38,903 bases of DNA from Verrucomicrobiales bacterium (GCA_021648365.1 JAKISY010000040.1:1-38903), one strand, 5' to 3'. Positions 8,459 through 16,497 are shown, counted from the first letter of the stretch. Numbers and translations: made by a program. Notes: a model not told the origin generated them from the letters alone.

Positions 8459-8935
8459 TCAAAGCTCACGCTCAGCTAAAGCCCTACGGTAAGAGGCAGG
8501 AGTTTTGCCCACACGTTTACGAAAATGTTGGGTGAAGCTACTCGCATCGACAAAACCACATTGCTGCGAGATCTCTGACACACTCAAGCCCTCCTCCTCC
8601 AACATCCTCTGTGCTGCTACGATTCGAGTCACAATCAAAAACTCCTGCGGACTGATACCTAACGCCGTCCTGAATTGGCGTTGCAGTTGCCTCAACGACT
8701 GCCCTACTGTTGTGGCAATTTCCGCAATCGATACCGCCTGCGCAAAATCACGGCGAATGATCTCAACAGCTTTGGCAAAAAAATGCAAGCCAGGCAAATG
8801 ATCGAACATCCCATGAAACAACCAACCCGCATCAAGCCCCCCGACCCAACTCTCACGCCGCTGCTGCCAGTGAGCTAGCTCCCTCTGAGACCGTGGAGAG
8901 CGGCTCCTGATCTGAAATGATGTCGTATTTCGCAT
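8459..8935 (-). CDS. AraC-family regulator with an apparent internal deletion
   Basis: A 158-aa protein. Residues about 57-155 form a complete AraC double helix-turn-helix domain (SIAEIATTVGQSLRQLQRQF.., then SEISQQCGFVDASSFTQHFRK and the TPASYRR end). The N-terminus reads SRSPRSQREL..FDHLPGLHFFAK. In PAS-AraC regulators that I associate with this phylum, FDHLPG.HFF.K opens a PAS sensor domain of about 100 residues. Here it runs straight into the DNA-binding domain, so the sensor core seems lost in frame. The start is placed at 8935 (MRNTTSFQIR), because an earlier ATG at 8980 would leave almost no promoter space before the divergent gene at 8998. It probably once regulated that neighbour; whether it still works is unclear. 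Confidence 0.75.
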   Translation of the reverse strand: MRNTTSFQIRSRSPRSQRELAHWQQRRESWVGGLDAGWLFHGMFDHLPGLHFFAKAVEIIRRDFAQAVSIAEIATTVGQSLRQLQRQFRTALGISPQEFLIVTRIVAAQRMLEEEGLSVSEISQQCGFVDASSFTQHFRKRVGKTPASYRRALAEREL

Positions 8936-8997
8936 AGTTTTTGTCGTTACATCTTTAGCCGATTTCCTCTCAAGTTTCAAGTATGCAAAAAGTCCCT

Positions 8998-9645
8998 ATG
9001 AAACCCATCGTTCAAATCTCGCTCGATCTCACCAACATCGAAGAAGCTCTCGAAACTGCCGAGATGGCTCTGCGTGCTGGAGTGGACTGGCTAGAAGCAG
9101 GCACCCCACTCATTCTCGCCGAGGGGCTGCATGGCGTTCGCGCGCTGCATGAACGCTTCCCCGACACTCCGATTGTCGCCGATCTCAAAACCATGGATGG
9201 CGGTTACCTCGAAGCTGAGATGATGGCAAAAGCTGACGCATCTCATGTCGTGGTCATGTCGCAAGCACACGAAGAAACCATCAAGTGCGTGGTTCAGGCA
9301 GGAGCCGATTTTGGTGTTGGAGTGATGGGTGACAACCTCGCTTCGCAAGACATGGTAGCAGGAGCCAAACGCTTAGAAGATCTGGGCTGCGGGTTGGATC
9401 ACCAAAGTCGGCTGGGGGCCAAGCCTCTTAATTTTTCACTCGACCCTTTGATCCAAAAAAACGTCACCCTGCAAGGCTCCTTCTCGCACAACTGGCCCAT
9501 TTGGGAGCGAGTGCTCGCCCTGCTCAGCTCGGGCAAACTCGATGTCGCACCCATCATCGGTGGCACTTGGGCCATCGCAGACTGGCACACGGCTTTTGAA
9601 AAAATGCACCACGGCGAAGTCATCAAATCGGTTTTAACCCCATGA
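8998..9645 (+). CDS. Chimera: hexulose-6-phosphate synthase N-part fused to a zinc-dehydrogenase C-terminus
   Basis: 215 aa from the ATG at 8998 (an upstream in-frame ATG exists at 8983). Residues 1 to about 130 match the orotidine-decarboxylase/hexulose-6-phosphate synthase fold, with the signature ADLKTMDGGY (Asp62, Lys64, Asp67). From about residue 142 the protein instead matches the C-terminal tail of a medium-chain zinc dehydrogenase (LNFSLDPLIQKNVTLQGSF.., then IGGTWAIADWHTAFEKMHHG). The barrel is cut before its last strands and the dehydrogenase lacks its catalytic and NAD-binding parts. The likely origin is a deletion that joined two neighbouring genes in frame. It is divergent from the truncated AraC gene. 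Probably non-functional, although the frame is intact. Confidence 0.75.
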   Translation: MKPIVQISLDLTNIEEALETAEMALRAGVDWLEAGTPLILAEGLHGVRALHERFPDTPIVADLKTMDGGYLEAEMMAKADASHVVVMSQAHEETIKCVVQAGADFGVGVMGDNLASQDMVAGAKRLEDLGCGLDHQSRLGAKPLNFSLDPLIQKNVTLQGSFSHNWPIWERVLALLSSGKLDVAPIIGGTWAIADWHTAFEKMHHGEVIKSVLTP

Positions 9646-9683
9646 ACCCAAAATCTTATTTGAACCTGAATCTCTCAAGCGTG

Positions 9684-9721
9684 TTGATACATGCATATCT
9701 ATATGCTAATTTATATGCATG
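9684..9721 (+). promoter_or_regulatory. vapBC promoter and operator overlapping the start codon
   Basis: TTGATA (9684-9689), 17 nt, then an extended -10 with TG upstream of TAATTT (9707-9712). A perfect 9-bp inverted repeat CATGCATAT / ATATGCATG (9690-9698 and 9713-9721) brackets the -10, and its right arm contains the vapB ATG. This fits an autoregulatory VapBC operator. A start 6-8 nt after the -10 would give a leaderless or nearly leaderless mRNA. Confidence 0.6.
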
Positions 9722-9937
9722 AGAACCACCCTGAACATCAACGATGACTTGATCGCCAAGCTCAGAGAGCTCACTGGCATCCATGAAAAAACCAAACTGG
9801 TGCACATGGGCTTACAGGCTCTGATCGAGCGAGAATCCTCCAAACGCCTCGCTGCGCTTGGCGGCTCGGCACCTGATCTAGAGATAGCTGCACGTAGAGC
9901 TTCGTCCTATCGAGTAGCTGAAAATTGCGAGTCATGA
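9719..9937 (+). CDS. vapB: VapB-type antitoxin
   Basis: 72 aa, opening with MRTTLNINDDLIAKLRELTG, the DUF2191-style ribbon-helix-helix N-terminus found in many VapB antitoxins. The middle (KTKLVHMGLQALIERE) completes the DNA-binding fold, and the basic C-terminal tail would wrap the toxin. It overlaps vapC by 4 bp (ATGA) and its start lies inside the inverted-repeat operator, both typical of toxin-antitoxin operons. Expected role: neutralise VapC and repress the operon. Confidence 0.85.
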   Translation: MRTTLNINDDLIAKLRELTGIHEKTKLVHMGLQALIERESSKRLAALGGSAPDLEIAARRASSYRVAENCES

Positions 9938-10296
9938 TCTTAGCCGATACTTGTATCTGGATCGACTTTTTCAGAAATCAGAATGAACTCTTCGCTCTAC
10001 TGTTGAACAGAAGTCAAATCAACTCGCATTGGATTGTCATCGGCGAACTCGCTAGCGGCAACCTACCCGCGCGCCAACAAACCTTGGCAGACTTGCGAAA
10101 CCTCCCCCGCGTGCAGCCCGCAAGTTCACGGGAATCGCTAGCATTGATCGAGAACCACGCCCTCTACGGACACGGACTCAGCTGGAACGACCTGCAGCTA
10201 CTTGCCAGCGCACTCATCCACCGCACGCCTATATGGACCCATGACAAGCGCCTGAAACGCATCGCCATGGAACTCAATGTCTGCTACCTACCTTAA
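9934..10296 (+). CDS. vapC: VapC toxin, PIN-domain ribonuclease
   Basis: 120 aa from the ATG at 9934, which overlaps the vapB stop as ATGA; a TTG start at 9925 is possible but less likely. The PIN-domain acidic quartet is present: Asp5 (MILADTCIWIDFF), Glu38 (VIGELASG), Asp86 (LSWNDLQLLASAL) and Asp104 (WTHDKRL). VapC toxins are Mg-dependent RNases that cleave tRNA or rRNA loops. The active site is intact, so a working toxin is expected. Confidence 0.9.
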   Translation: MILADTCIWIDFFRNQNELFALLLNRSQINSHWIVIGELASGNLPARQQTLADLRNLPRVQPASSRESLALIENHALYGHGLSWNDLQLLASALIHRTPIWTHDKRLKRIAMELNVCYLP

Positions 10297-10315
10297 ACAC
10301 AGCACAACTGTTAAC

Positions 10316-10828
10316 ATGCCGACTAAGCTCATATATATTTCAGCTCTCTGTTCACTACTTGTATGCACCCACGCAGCTGAGCCAATCAAAAAAAACAGCA
10401 CAGGCCAAGCCCCCTATGTCGCCACCAACAAAGACATCCTCATCTACACCAAACAAACCATCGGCACTACCGTCGGACGTGGCGAGTGCTGGGATCTCGC
10501 ACAGCAAGCGCTTGATTTCTCGCACAGTATTTGGCAAAAACCGCATCGCTTTGGTTTCCCATTAAAAAAAAATGCCCCCATCTTAGCCGGCGACATCATT
10601 CAATTTCAATCCGCTCGTTTCGAATGGGTGAAGGGCAATAGCTCTGGCTGGAAACAATTGGGCGCCCCCAACCACACCGCCATCATCTACGCGGTGAAAG
10701 GCAAACAACTGCAGCTCGCTCATCAGAACGTCAACGGTGTGCGAAAAGTTCTGTTAGAAGTCATCGATCTCAAAAACCTTGTCTCCGGCACTTACCAAAT
10801 CTACCGTCCCTACAAAAAAGCCAAGTAA
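10316..10828 (+). CDS. Secreted CHAP/NlpC-like protein
   Basis: 170 aa. A signal peptide is at about residues 1-21 (MPTKLIYISALCSLLVCTHA). The mature part has Cys58 in VGRGECWDLAQQAL, a GDIIQF strand near residue 92 and His120 in APNHTAIIY, the Cys..GD..H order seen in CHAP and NlpC/P60-like cysteine peptidases and amidases. A role in cell-wall hydrolysis or an immunity-like function is possible; the third catalytic residue is not obvious. The frame is open from 10277, but the ATG at 10316 leads directly into the signal peptide. It starts 20 bp after vapC, so some read-through from the TA promoter is possible. Confidence 0.65.
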   Translation: MPTKLIYISALCSLLVCTHAAEPIKKNSTGQAPYVATNKDILIYTKQTIGTTVGRGECWDLAQQALDFSHSIWQKPHRFGFPLKKNAPILAGDIIQFQSARFEWVKGNSSGWKQLGAPNHTAIIYAVKGKQLQLAHQNVNGVRKVLLEVIDLKNLVSGTYQIYRPYKKAK

Positions 10829-10843
10829 CCCCTACCCTTTATC

Positions 10844-11626
10844 ATGAGACTACAAAACAAAACTATCATCATCACCGGATCGACCACCGGCATTGGCAAA
10901 GCAATTGCCAAATACTGCCTGGACGAAGGCGCTCAGGTGCTCATCCATGGACTCGAAGCCGATCTGGCTGAGCAAACCCAACAAGAGCTCGATCCTGGAA
11001 AAAATAAAACCGCAGTTCTCATCCAAGACCTGACCGAATCGGCCGCTGTAGACAACATCATCCAATGCACCCTCGATGCTTTCGGAAAAATCGACGCCCT
11101 CGTCAACAACGCCGCCGCCGTCGGAACTGGAAACATTCACGATACCGATGAAGAGAAATTCGACCGCTACATGTCGATCAATACCCGCGCACCCTTTTTC
11201 CTGATCCAAGCGATCATTCCCCACCTTGAGAAAACCAAAGGCAACATCGTCAACATCGGATCCGTCAACGCCTACTGTGGTGAACCCGAACTGCTTCCCT
11301 ACTCGATGGCTAAAGGCGCGATGCAGACCATGACTCGCAACCTCGGCGACACCCTGCACCGTGAGAATGGCATCCGAGTCAATCAGATCAACCCCGGCTG
11401 GATACTGACCGAAAACGAACAAGTCCGCAAACAAGAGCAAGGAATGCCAGCGGACTGGCCCGCAGATTTACCTGCTATTTTTGCCCCTAGCAAACGTATT
11501 TTTGACGCTGCCGAGATCGCCTCGGCCGCGGTCTATTTTCTCAGTGATGAAGCAGGACCCGTATCTGGCTCCGTGCTCGACATCGAGCAATACCCTATGA
11601 TCGGACGCAATCTCGCTAAATGCTAA
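10844..11626 (+). CDS. SDR-family oxidoreductase
   Basis: 260-aa classical short-chain dehydrogenase. The cofactor motif TGSTTGIG is at residues 11-18, NNAA at about 88-91, and the catalytic residues are Ser140, Tyr153 and Lys157 (YSMAK). The C-terminal VSGSVLDIE resembles sugar/polyol or 3-oxoacyl-type SDRs. It is followed by a sugar isomerase/epimerase after 34 bp on the same strand, which suggests sugar or polyol catabolism with oxidation and isomerisation steps. It is preceded by a pyrimidine-rich leader ending in ATC-ATG with no Shine-Dalgarno sequence. Confidence 0.9.
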   Translation: MRLQNKTIIITGSTTGIGKAIAKYCLDEGAQVLIHGLEADLAEQTQQELDPGKNKTAVLIQDLTESAAVDNIIQCTLDAFGKIDALVNNAAAVGTGNIHDTDEEKFDRYMSINTRAPFFLIQAIIPHLEKTKGNIVNIGSVNAYCGEPELLPYSMAKGAMQTMTRNLGDTLHRENGIRVNQINPGWILTENEQVRKQEQGMPADWPADLPAIFAPSKRIFDAAEIASAAVYFLSDEAGPVSGSVLDIEQYPMIGRNLAKC

Positions 11627-11660
11627 TTCACTCTTCACGCTTCACCCTTCCCTTTTTATC

Positions 11661-12566
11661 ATGCCAAAACTCGCCGCCTTCCCCAAATCCTACATGACAG
11701 CCCTCTGCAAAGACGGCTCGATGAAACTCTCAGAATGGATCGAACTCGCTTCGACCCTAGATATCGATGGTCTCGAGTGGTATGCCGGTTTCCTAGAGAT
11801 GCAGGATGAAACCAACTGGTCTGGTTTTCGCCAACAAGTTGAAGGCAAGGGCATGACCATCCCGATGTTGTGCTGCTCACCAGATTTCACTCATCCAGAT
11901 CGCGGATTCCGCGCCGACCAAGTAAAACAACAAAAAAGCTGGATCCGGATGATCTCCACCCTTGGTGGCTCCTACTGCCGAGTGCTCTCGGGACAGAAGC
12001 GCCCCGCACTCACCCGCGAAGAAGGCATCATCTACACCATCGAGTGCATCCAAGCCTGCTTACCTTATGCCGCAGACCACGGAGTCACCCTGATTATAGA
12101 AAATCACTATAAAGACGACTTCTGGAAATTCCCCGAATTTGCTCAAGCCATGGATATCTTCTGCGATATCGTCGATCGCATCGATCACCCTAACTTCGGA
12201 GTCAACTACGATCCGTCCAATACCTACCTCATCGGCGAAGACCCGCTCGAACTTCTACGCCGTGTCGCCCCGCGAGTGGTCACCATGCACGCCAGTGACC
12301 GCTACCTCAAAGAAGGCAGCTTAGACGACCTACGAGCCGAAGAAATGGGATCCGAAGGTTACGCCCAACGCCTCTGCCACGGCGAGATCGGTCAAGGGCT
12401 CAACGACTTCGATGCCATCTTCCAAATCGCCAAAGACGCAGGTTTTGGCAGCGCCGAACGCAACCCAGAGAGCTGGATCAGCATCGAAGACGGCGTCGAT
12501 GGTTTCGATCAACTCGAACGCAGCGCCATCTTCCTACGCAAAAAAATCGCTCAATACTGGACTTGA
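11661..12566 (+). CDS. Sugar phosphate isomerase/epimerase
   Basis: 301-aa TIM-barrel protein of the xylose-isomerase-like/AP-endonuclease-2 family and a distant paralogue of 2699-3562. Metal-site segments are visible: LIIENHY (Glu), FGVNYDPSN (Asp), MHASDR (His) and a late CHGEIGQG with a final SIEDG (Glu). No signal peptide, so cytoplasmic. It is probably cotranscribed with the SDR gene upstream. Substrate unknown. The start is preceded by TTTTTATC with no ribosome-binding site. Confidence 0.88.
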   Translation: MPKLAAFPKSYMTALCKDGSMKLSEWIELASTLDIDGLEWYAGFLEMQDETNWSGFRQQVEGKGMTIPMLCCSPDFTHPDRGFRADQVKQQKSWIRMISTLGGSYCRVLSGQKRPALTREEGIIYTIECIQACLPYAADHGVTLIIENHYKDDFWKFPEFAQAMDIFCDIVDRIDHPNFGVNYDPSNTYLIGEDPLELLRRVAPRVVTMHASDRYLKEGSLDDLRAEEMGSEGYAQRLCHGEIGQGLNDFDAIFQIAKDAGFGSAERNPESWISIEDGVDGFDQLERSAIFLRKKIAQYWT

Positions 12567-12583
12567 AAGCCACGTTTCCACCC

Positions 12584-12677
12584 TAGCTCGTTCCACCCAT
12601 GTGCTCCCGAACGCACGACGCAGCGTGCCCCTCCATTTGCCGTCCGTTGGAGGGGCTAGTTTCACCTTACCTTTTGC
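12584..12677. repeat. Dispersed double-hairpin repeat, family B (copy 2)
   Basis: Order: linker CGTTCCACCCATGTG, a degenerate first hairpin ending GCGTGCCCCTCC, ATTTGCCGTCCG, then GGAGGGGCTAG..CACCTTACC. This is the same building-block set as the other family B copies, with substitutions. The rest of the 12567-12820 gap holds no gene I can support. Confidence 0.75.
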
Positions 12678-12820
12678 TAAGCCAACATCACGGCCTGCCG
12701 TATTTCACCCTACCTAGAATGGGTAGAACCCCCGAATTGTTGGAAATTGACGGTGGAAAAAGGACAAAAGCACGTTTAACTTGCTCTACGCTATAGCAGA
12801 ACCACCAATCTATTTTTTCG

Positions 12821-13345
12821 ATGGGGCAAATCCGACAACTACAACTTTCCTACAACCCCAACCAAGATCGTTTATTGTTCCGGCTCAGCGCCAGTGCGGG
12901 AAGGCAACTGCACGAATATCGATTCTCCCTGACTCGTCGCTACGTGCGACTATTGTGGAAAGCTCTGCTAGTCATCTTGAAAAACAATCAGCCCGAAGAA
13001 CAGCAGCAACAAAGTGCACCCACCCAAGCCGCTTCGATGACCCTGCAACACCAGCAAGCCGTCGCCCAAGCAGATTTCAAAAGTCCCTTCGAAAAAAGCC
13101 ACAGCTACCCACTAGGCGAAGAACCCATTCTCGTTGGTAAAATTGGCCTCAAAAAAGGCCCGCAAGGAGGTCAACTGCTCTCGATGCACCCACTGCAAGG
13201 AGCAGGTTTAGACTTTCATCTCAACGACCAACTACTGCACAGCTTTTGCCAGTTGCTCTCTCAAGCCACCCAGCGAGCCGAGTGGGATCTCGACCTCGAT
13301 TTTGCCCAAGCCGATGACCTGATCTCCAAACAAAACCTCAACTGA
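12821..13345 (+). CDS. Conserved-looking protein of unknown function
   Basis: Unrecognised 174-aa cytoplasmic protein with no signal peptide or membrane helix. It begins with an amphipathic pattern (QLQLSYNPNQDRLLFRLS.. then RFSLTRRYVRLLWKALL) and has a Gln-rich linker near residues 57-72 and a C-terminal region (LDFHLNDQLLHSFCQLLSQA) ending in an acidic tail. Codon use matches the neighbours, and the frame is open and free of pseudogene signs. A pseudopilin or secretion accessory role cannot be inferred. The Hint-domain lipoprotein begins 94 bp downstream. Confidence 0.6.
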   Translation: MGQIRQLQLSYNPNQDRLLFRLSASAGRQLHEYRFSLTRRYVRLLWKALLVILKNNQPEEQQQQSAPTQAASMTLQHQQAVAQADFKSPFEKSHSYPLGEEPILVGKIGLKKGPQGGQLLSMHPLQGAGLDFHLNDQLLHSFCQLLSQATQRAEWDLDLDFAQADDLISKQNLN

Positions 13346-13439
13346 AGCAAAAAGAATACTTGGCAGAAGCCCTCTTGACGTTTTAGCTCTAAAAAAATCA
13401 TTCTCACTACAAATTTTATCATCTACTCTTCCCATCACT

Positions 13440-14003
13440 ATGAGTAAATTCAGGATCTTAGCCCTACAAGCTCTCATGCTGCCCGCAGTTCTGATCGGTC
13501 TGACAGGATGTAGCCTTATCGGGCAAACGATTGGCATGATCATTCCACTCGCGCTCAGATTAGCCCCGATCAAACTCATGTTTCTCTGCATCCCCGAGCA
13601 TACCCGCGTCGATACCCCGCTCGGCCCCCGCCCGATCGAACAAATCCGCGCAGGAGATCAAGTCATCGGGTTCTCTGGCCAACCCGTTCGCGTTATGCAA
13701 ATCCACGCCTATTTAGAAGATCCTACCATCAAACGCTTTCTCCGCCTCGAATTCGAAGACGGCGCCACCGTGCAACTCTGCGACATGCACCGCATCGATG
13801 GCATCCGTGGCAAATACGTGAAAGTAGGCGATGTCATCAACGAAAAAAGCGTGACTTCCATAGAAAGCTTCGACGGCGTGCAGCGCTCCTACGACCTGCT
13901 CACCGAAGACGAAGGATACCGCATCTCAGGATTGCCTGTGAACAGCATGATCGAAGAAATGCTCGAAGCCGCTAGCAAAGGGAAGCGCCCCTCGCGCCAT
14001 TAA
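13440..14003 (+). CDS. Lipoprotein carrying a Hint (intein-like) domain
   Basis: 187 aa. An N-terminal lipoprotein signal ends in LTGC (Cys24), followed by a second hydrophobic stretch to about residue 49. From Cys50 the sequence reads CIPEHTRVDTPLGPRPIEQI, then RAGDQVIGF, which is block A of the Hint fold. A block-B-like region has His117 (VQLCDMHRIDG), and the C-terminal block reads YRISGLPVNSM, with Asn168 followed by Ser169. Inteins end in His-Asn followed by Cys/Ser/Thr; here Val replaces the His. The tail after Asn168 is only about 20 residues. Possible roles: protein self-cleavage or ligation at the cell surface, or a bacterial intein-like domain. No extein-like host is joined to it. 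Confidence 0.7.
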   Translation: MSKFRILALQALMLPAVLIGLTGCSLIGQTIGMIIPLALRLAPIKLMFLCIPEHTRVDTPLGPRPIEQIRAGDQVIGFSGQPVRVMQIHAYLEDPTIKRFLRLEFEDGATVQLCDMHRIDGIRGKYVKVGDVINEKSVTSIESFDGVQRSYDLLTEDEGYRISGLPVNSMIEEMLEAASKGKRPSRH

Positions 14004-14072
14004 GCACTAGCTCAACTGAGTCGAATCCGCCCTAATACAACTACGTCTTCGCGCCATAGCTACCGCTATTGA

Positions 14073-14705
14073 CCTAGCAACGACGAACTCCTAGTCATCC
14101 CCTCCGGCCGAACCTTGCCCGGAGTCTTTGATCGTAAAACTGGCGACTTCAAATTCAAAAGCCAACACAGTTGGCGCAAAGATGCCGGCGGTGTGATTGG
14201 CGGCACGCAAGCACTGTTAGCTGACAAGCAAATCTATGCCTGGGGAGCCCATCACATCCTCGCTATGAATCAGAAAAATGGCAAAGTGGGCTTTGGCTGG
14301 TTCGCTGGACAGCAGATGGCGATCAAAGATGACGCCGCCTTTGTAGCCGACGGCAAAAACATCGCCCGCATCGATCGCCAAATCTACGCCGTCGAACCCG
14401 ATGCCGATAAAGTCGCCACCGCTCGCCAGCGTCTCACCCGGGCAGGGTATTATGGCAACCGCATCACCATCCACCACGGATCGCTCGCGGACATACCCTA
14501 CCCCAACTACTTTGCCAACCTCGTGGTATCCGATACTCTAGTCAAAACAGGCAACCTCCCCAGCGGCTTCACCGCCCAAGACATCGCCCACTGCGTCAAA
14601 CCCCTAGGCGGAATGATCGCCCTCGGACCACTGAACGAAGGCAAAAATCCCAGTCCCGCTCAAATGCCGACGCTAAACGCTGTTGAGATTTTTAGGGACG
14701 AGTGA
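14073..14705 (+). pseudogene. Remnant of a PQQ-propeller/methyltransferase protein
   Basis: The open frame starts after a stop at 14070-14072 with no credible start codon; only a TTG exists, at 14115. It reads DELLVIPSGRT..GVFDRKTGDF, then FAADGK-like propeller blades, then jumps to a SAM-methyltransferase-like part (IYAVEPDADKVATARQRL.., YPNYFANLVVSDTLVKTG, HCVKPLGGMIALG). This order resembles large secreted PQQ-like propeller proteins carrying a methyltransferase domain, usually near 1000 aa. Most of the propeller and methyltransferase core is missing, so this is a 5'-truncated, internally deleted remnant. Confidence 0.7.
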
Positions 14706-14861
14706 CACAGGAAAACTCATTCCCCGCCAGCTCATCTGAAAAAAAGCAGCCGAGATCATTTTGAAATCAGCCACTTGGACGCGATTTGATCTAGAGCATC
14801 GGCAATCACCATCCAGTGAAAGGTATCTGACACCTTTTAGGTCCGGAAAAACTGGGCGTTA

Positions 14862-14950
14862 CGTCCATCTGGAGGGGCAAGTTCCACCTTGCCTCGTTCC
14901 GCCCATGTGTTTGCGAAGGCACGCAGGAGCGTGCCCCTCCATTTACCGTT
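14862..14950. repeat. Dispersed double-hairpin repeat, family B (copy 3)
   Basis: Order is permuted relative to copy 1: GGAGGGGCAAG-TTCCA-CCTTGCC first, then the linker CGTTCCGCCCATGTG, then GGCACGC-AGGA-GCGTGCCCCTCC. The gap 14706-15191 otherwise shows no supported gene. Confidence 0.8.
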
Positions 14951-15118
14951 CTCTGGTAAGACGATTTTTGATTTATTTATATGACAGCACGAAAAGAGGT
15001 CTCACCTGAATAGTTACGTGAAATGAAAGGTATTTGAACCACAAGTCAACACGGATGCTCCAACACTGATCATGCACCACGAGCCGAAGTTTTTCGTTCT
15101 TCACAATAAGTGCTCACC

Positions 15119-15175
15119 AGTCGAGCGCGCATGACTCGACACCGCTTTCCTCCAGCCGTCTTGACGCCGCCCCTC
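15119..15175. repeat. Dispersed hairpin repeat, family A (copy 2)
   Basis: TGACTCGACACCGCTTTCC and CAGCCGTCTTGACG are the reverse complement of words in the copy at 1096-1175. It lies just beyond the 3' end of the TPR gene. Confidence 0.6.
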
Positions 15176-15191
15176 ACCACGCGCGCAGCGA

Positions 15192-16484
15192 TCAACTCAA
15201 GCCATCTGGCTTACTCGAATCAACCATCTTGTGCCCTCTCACTGGTGGCAAGTTTTCATCATCGTAACCTTCAAGTAATTTCAGATTATCCAAGGCAGGC
15301 TTGTAATGAGGTTCTATCTCGATCGCGCGTTGCAACATCTCCCTAGCCTCATTCACGCGGTCGAGTGCGATCAAACAGGTCCCACTGTTGCCACAAGCAT
15401 GATATGATAGAGGATTGAGTTCTAGAGTAATGCTAAATTGCTCCAGCGCAGCTTCCCACTCAAGCTCCTCCATGTGATCTAAACCGGAAGCATAAGTCTC
15501 CATGGATTTAATATAAACATCCAAACTGATACCGCTACGTTCCGCCTCTTTAGCAGAAATCTCAAGAATACCCTTACATCTTTCCACCTCACTCGCCCCT
15601 TCCTCACTCAAGTCTTCTTGATCACATTCCATGACTTGTTGAAAACACTTCAACATCGCTGCCATATGCTCCATGTTCCCCCCGCCAGGTAACTCTTCAG
15701 TGTTTCCCGAAACATTACTCAAGTGCATGTGCGCCATCCCTCGATTGATCCAAGCTTCAATGAACTCTGGATCTATCTCCGTCGCAGCTTCCATGGAAGA
15801 TAGAGCCAGCTCAAATTCTTGCTGATATAGATACCAAACCCCCATAGCAAACAGCACATCTTTATCCTCTGGATTTTCATCCAGCAAGCGCTGCAACCTG
15901 GAACCCGCCCCCTTCATGTCGCCCTCCTCCATCAATTTGAGACAAAAATCCACCTCATCCCCTACCGAGGCGTCATCGCTCATTCCTCCAACGATGAAAT
16001 GGAAACCATCCACTCCACAACGACGCTCTAACATCTTGATGATCTTATTCGCCTGTTGTGGAGATTCATTTGGACCTTGAAAATAGAAAGGCTTGCCCTT
16101 TCTCCCAAATTCAAAGCGTTCATCACAGTCCTTGGCATCAGTCCCACCAAACACTCTTGCCGCTTTTTTGTAATCACGAGGCGGCCCAAAGCCCAATTTG
16201 CGAGCATAGACAATCGCCGACTCGACAAATTTCCGCCCCCAAGCTCCGCTTTTTTCCACATAGCCATCAGGAAAAAGATCTTCCTTCAATTCCTCCAAAG
16301 CATCCGCATCGTGAATGACCGTATCCATGGCAACTTTCACCCCAAGGCAACCCGTATCGACGAGGAAGCTGCCCACTTCAAAAAAGTTCGCCCTGCGCTC
16401 ACGCACCACCGCCACCCCGACCATCGGTGCGTCCCCTAAATCCTCAATATTCTTAGCTACGTATGTGATTGTTTTACTCGCCAT
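15192..16484 (-). CDS. Tetratricopeptide-repeat protein with a conserved N-terminal domain
   Basis: 430 aa, no signal peptide. The N-terminal 130 residues (FEVGSFLVDTGCLGVK.., then KFVESAIVYARKLGFGPP..DYKKAARVFGG, and FEFGRKGKPFYFQGPNES) form a domain I have seen attached to TPR or helicase-type proteins but cannot name. From about residue 180 there are TPR-like helices: LQRLLDENPEDKDVLFAMGV, LALSSMEAATEIDPEFIEAW, and near the C-terminus LEQFSITLELNPLSYHACGN and LQRAIEIEPHYKPAL. An acidic region separates the two TPR groups. Probably a protein-interaction scaffold. The hisA-like gene lies 13 bp upstream in the same orientation, so they may be cotranscribed. Confidence 0.8.
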   Translation of the reverse strand: MASKTITYVAKNIEDLGDAPMVGVAVVRERRANFFEVGSFLVDTGCLGVKVAMDTVIHDADALEELKEDLFPDGYVEKSGAWGRKFVESAIVYARKLGFGPPRDYKKAARVFGGTDAKDCDERFEFGRKGKPFYFQGPNESPQQANKIIKMLERRCGVDGFHFIVGGMSDDASVGDEVDFCLKLMEEGDMKGAGSRLQRLLDENPEDKDVLFAMGVWYLYQQEFELALSSMEAATEIDPEFIEAWINRGMAHMHLSNVSGNTEELPGGGNMEHMAAMLKCFQQVMECDQEDLSEEGASEVERCKGILEISAKEAERSGISLDVYIKSMETYASGLDHMEELEWEAALEQFSITLELNPLSYHACGNSGTCLIALDRVNEAREMLQRAIEIEPHYKPALDNLKLLEGYDDENLPPVRGHKMVDSSKPDGLS

Positions 16485-16497
16485 GACTTATCATCCT

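Noticed and set aside
12821..13345. Secretion or pilus role for the unknown 174-aa protein
   Set aside because: No signal peptide, helix or motif supports it; left as unknown function.
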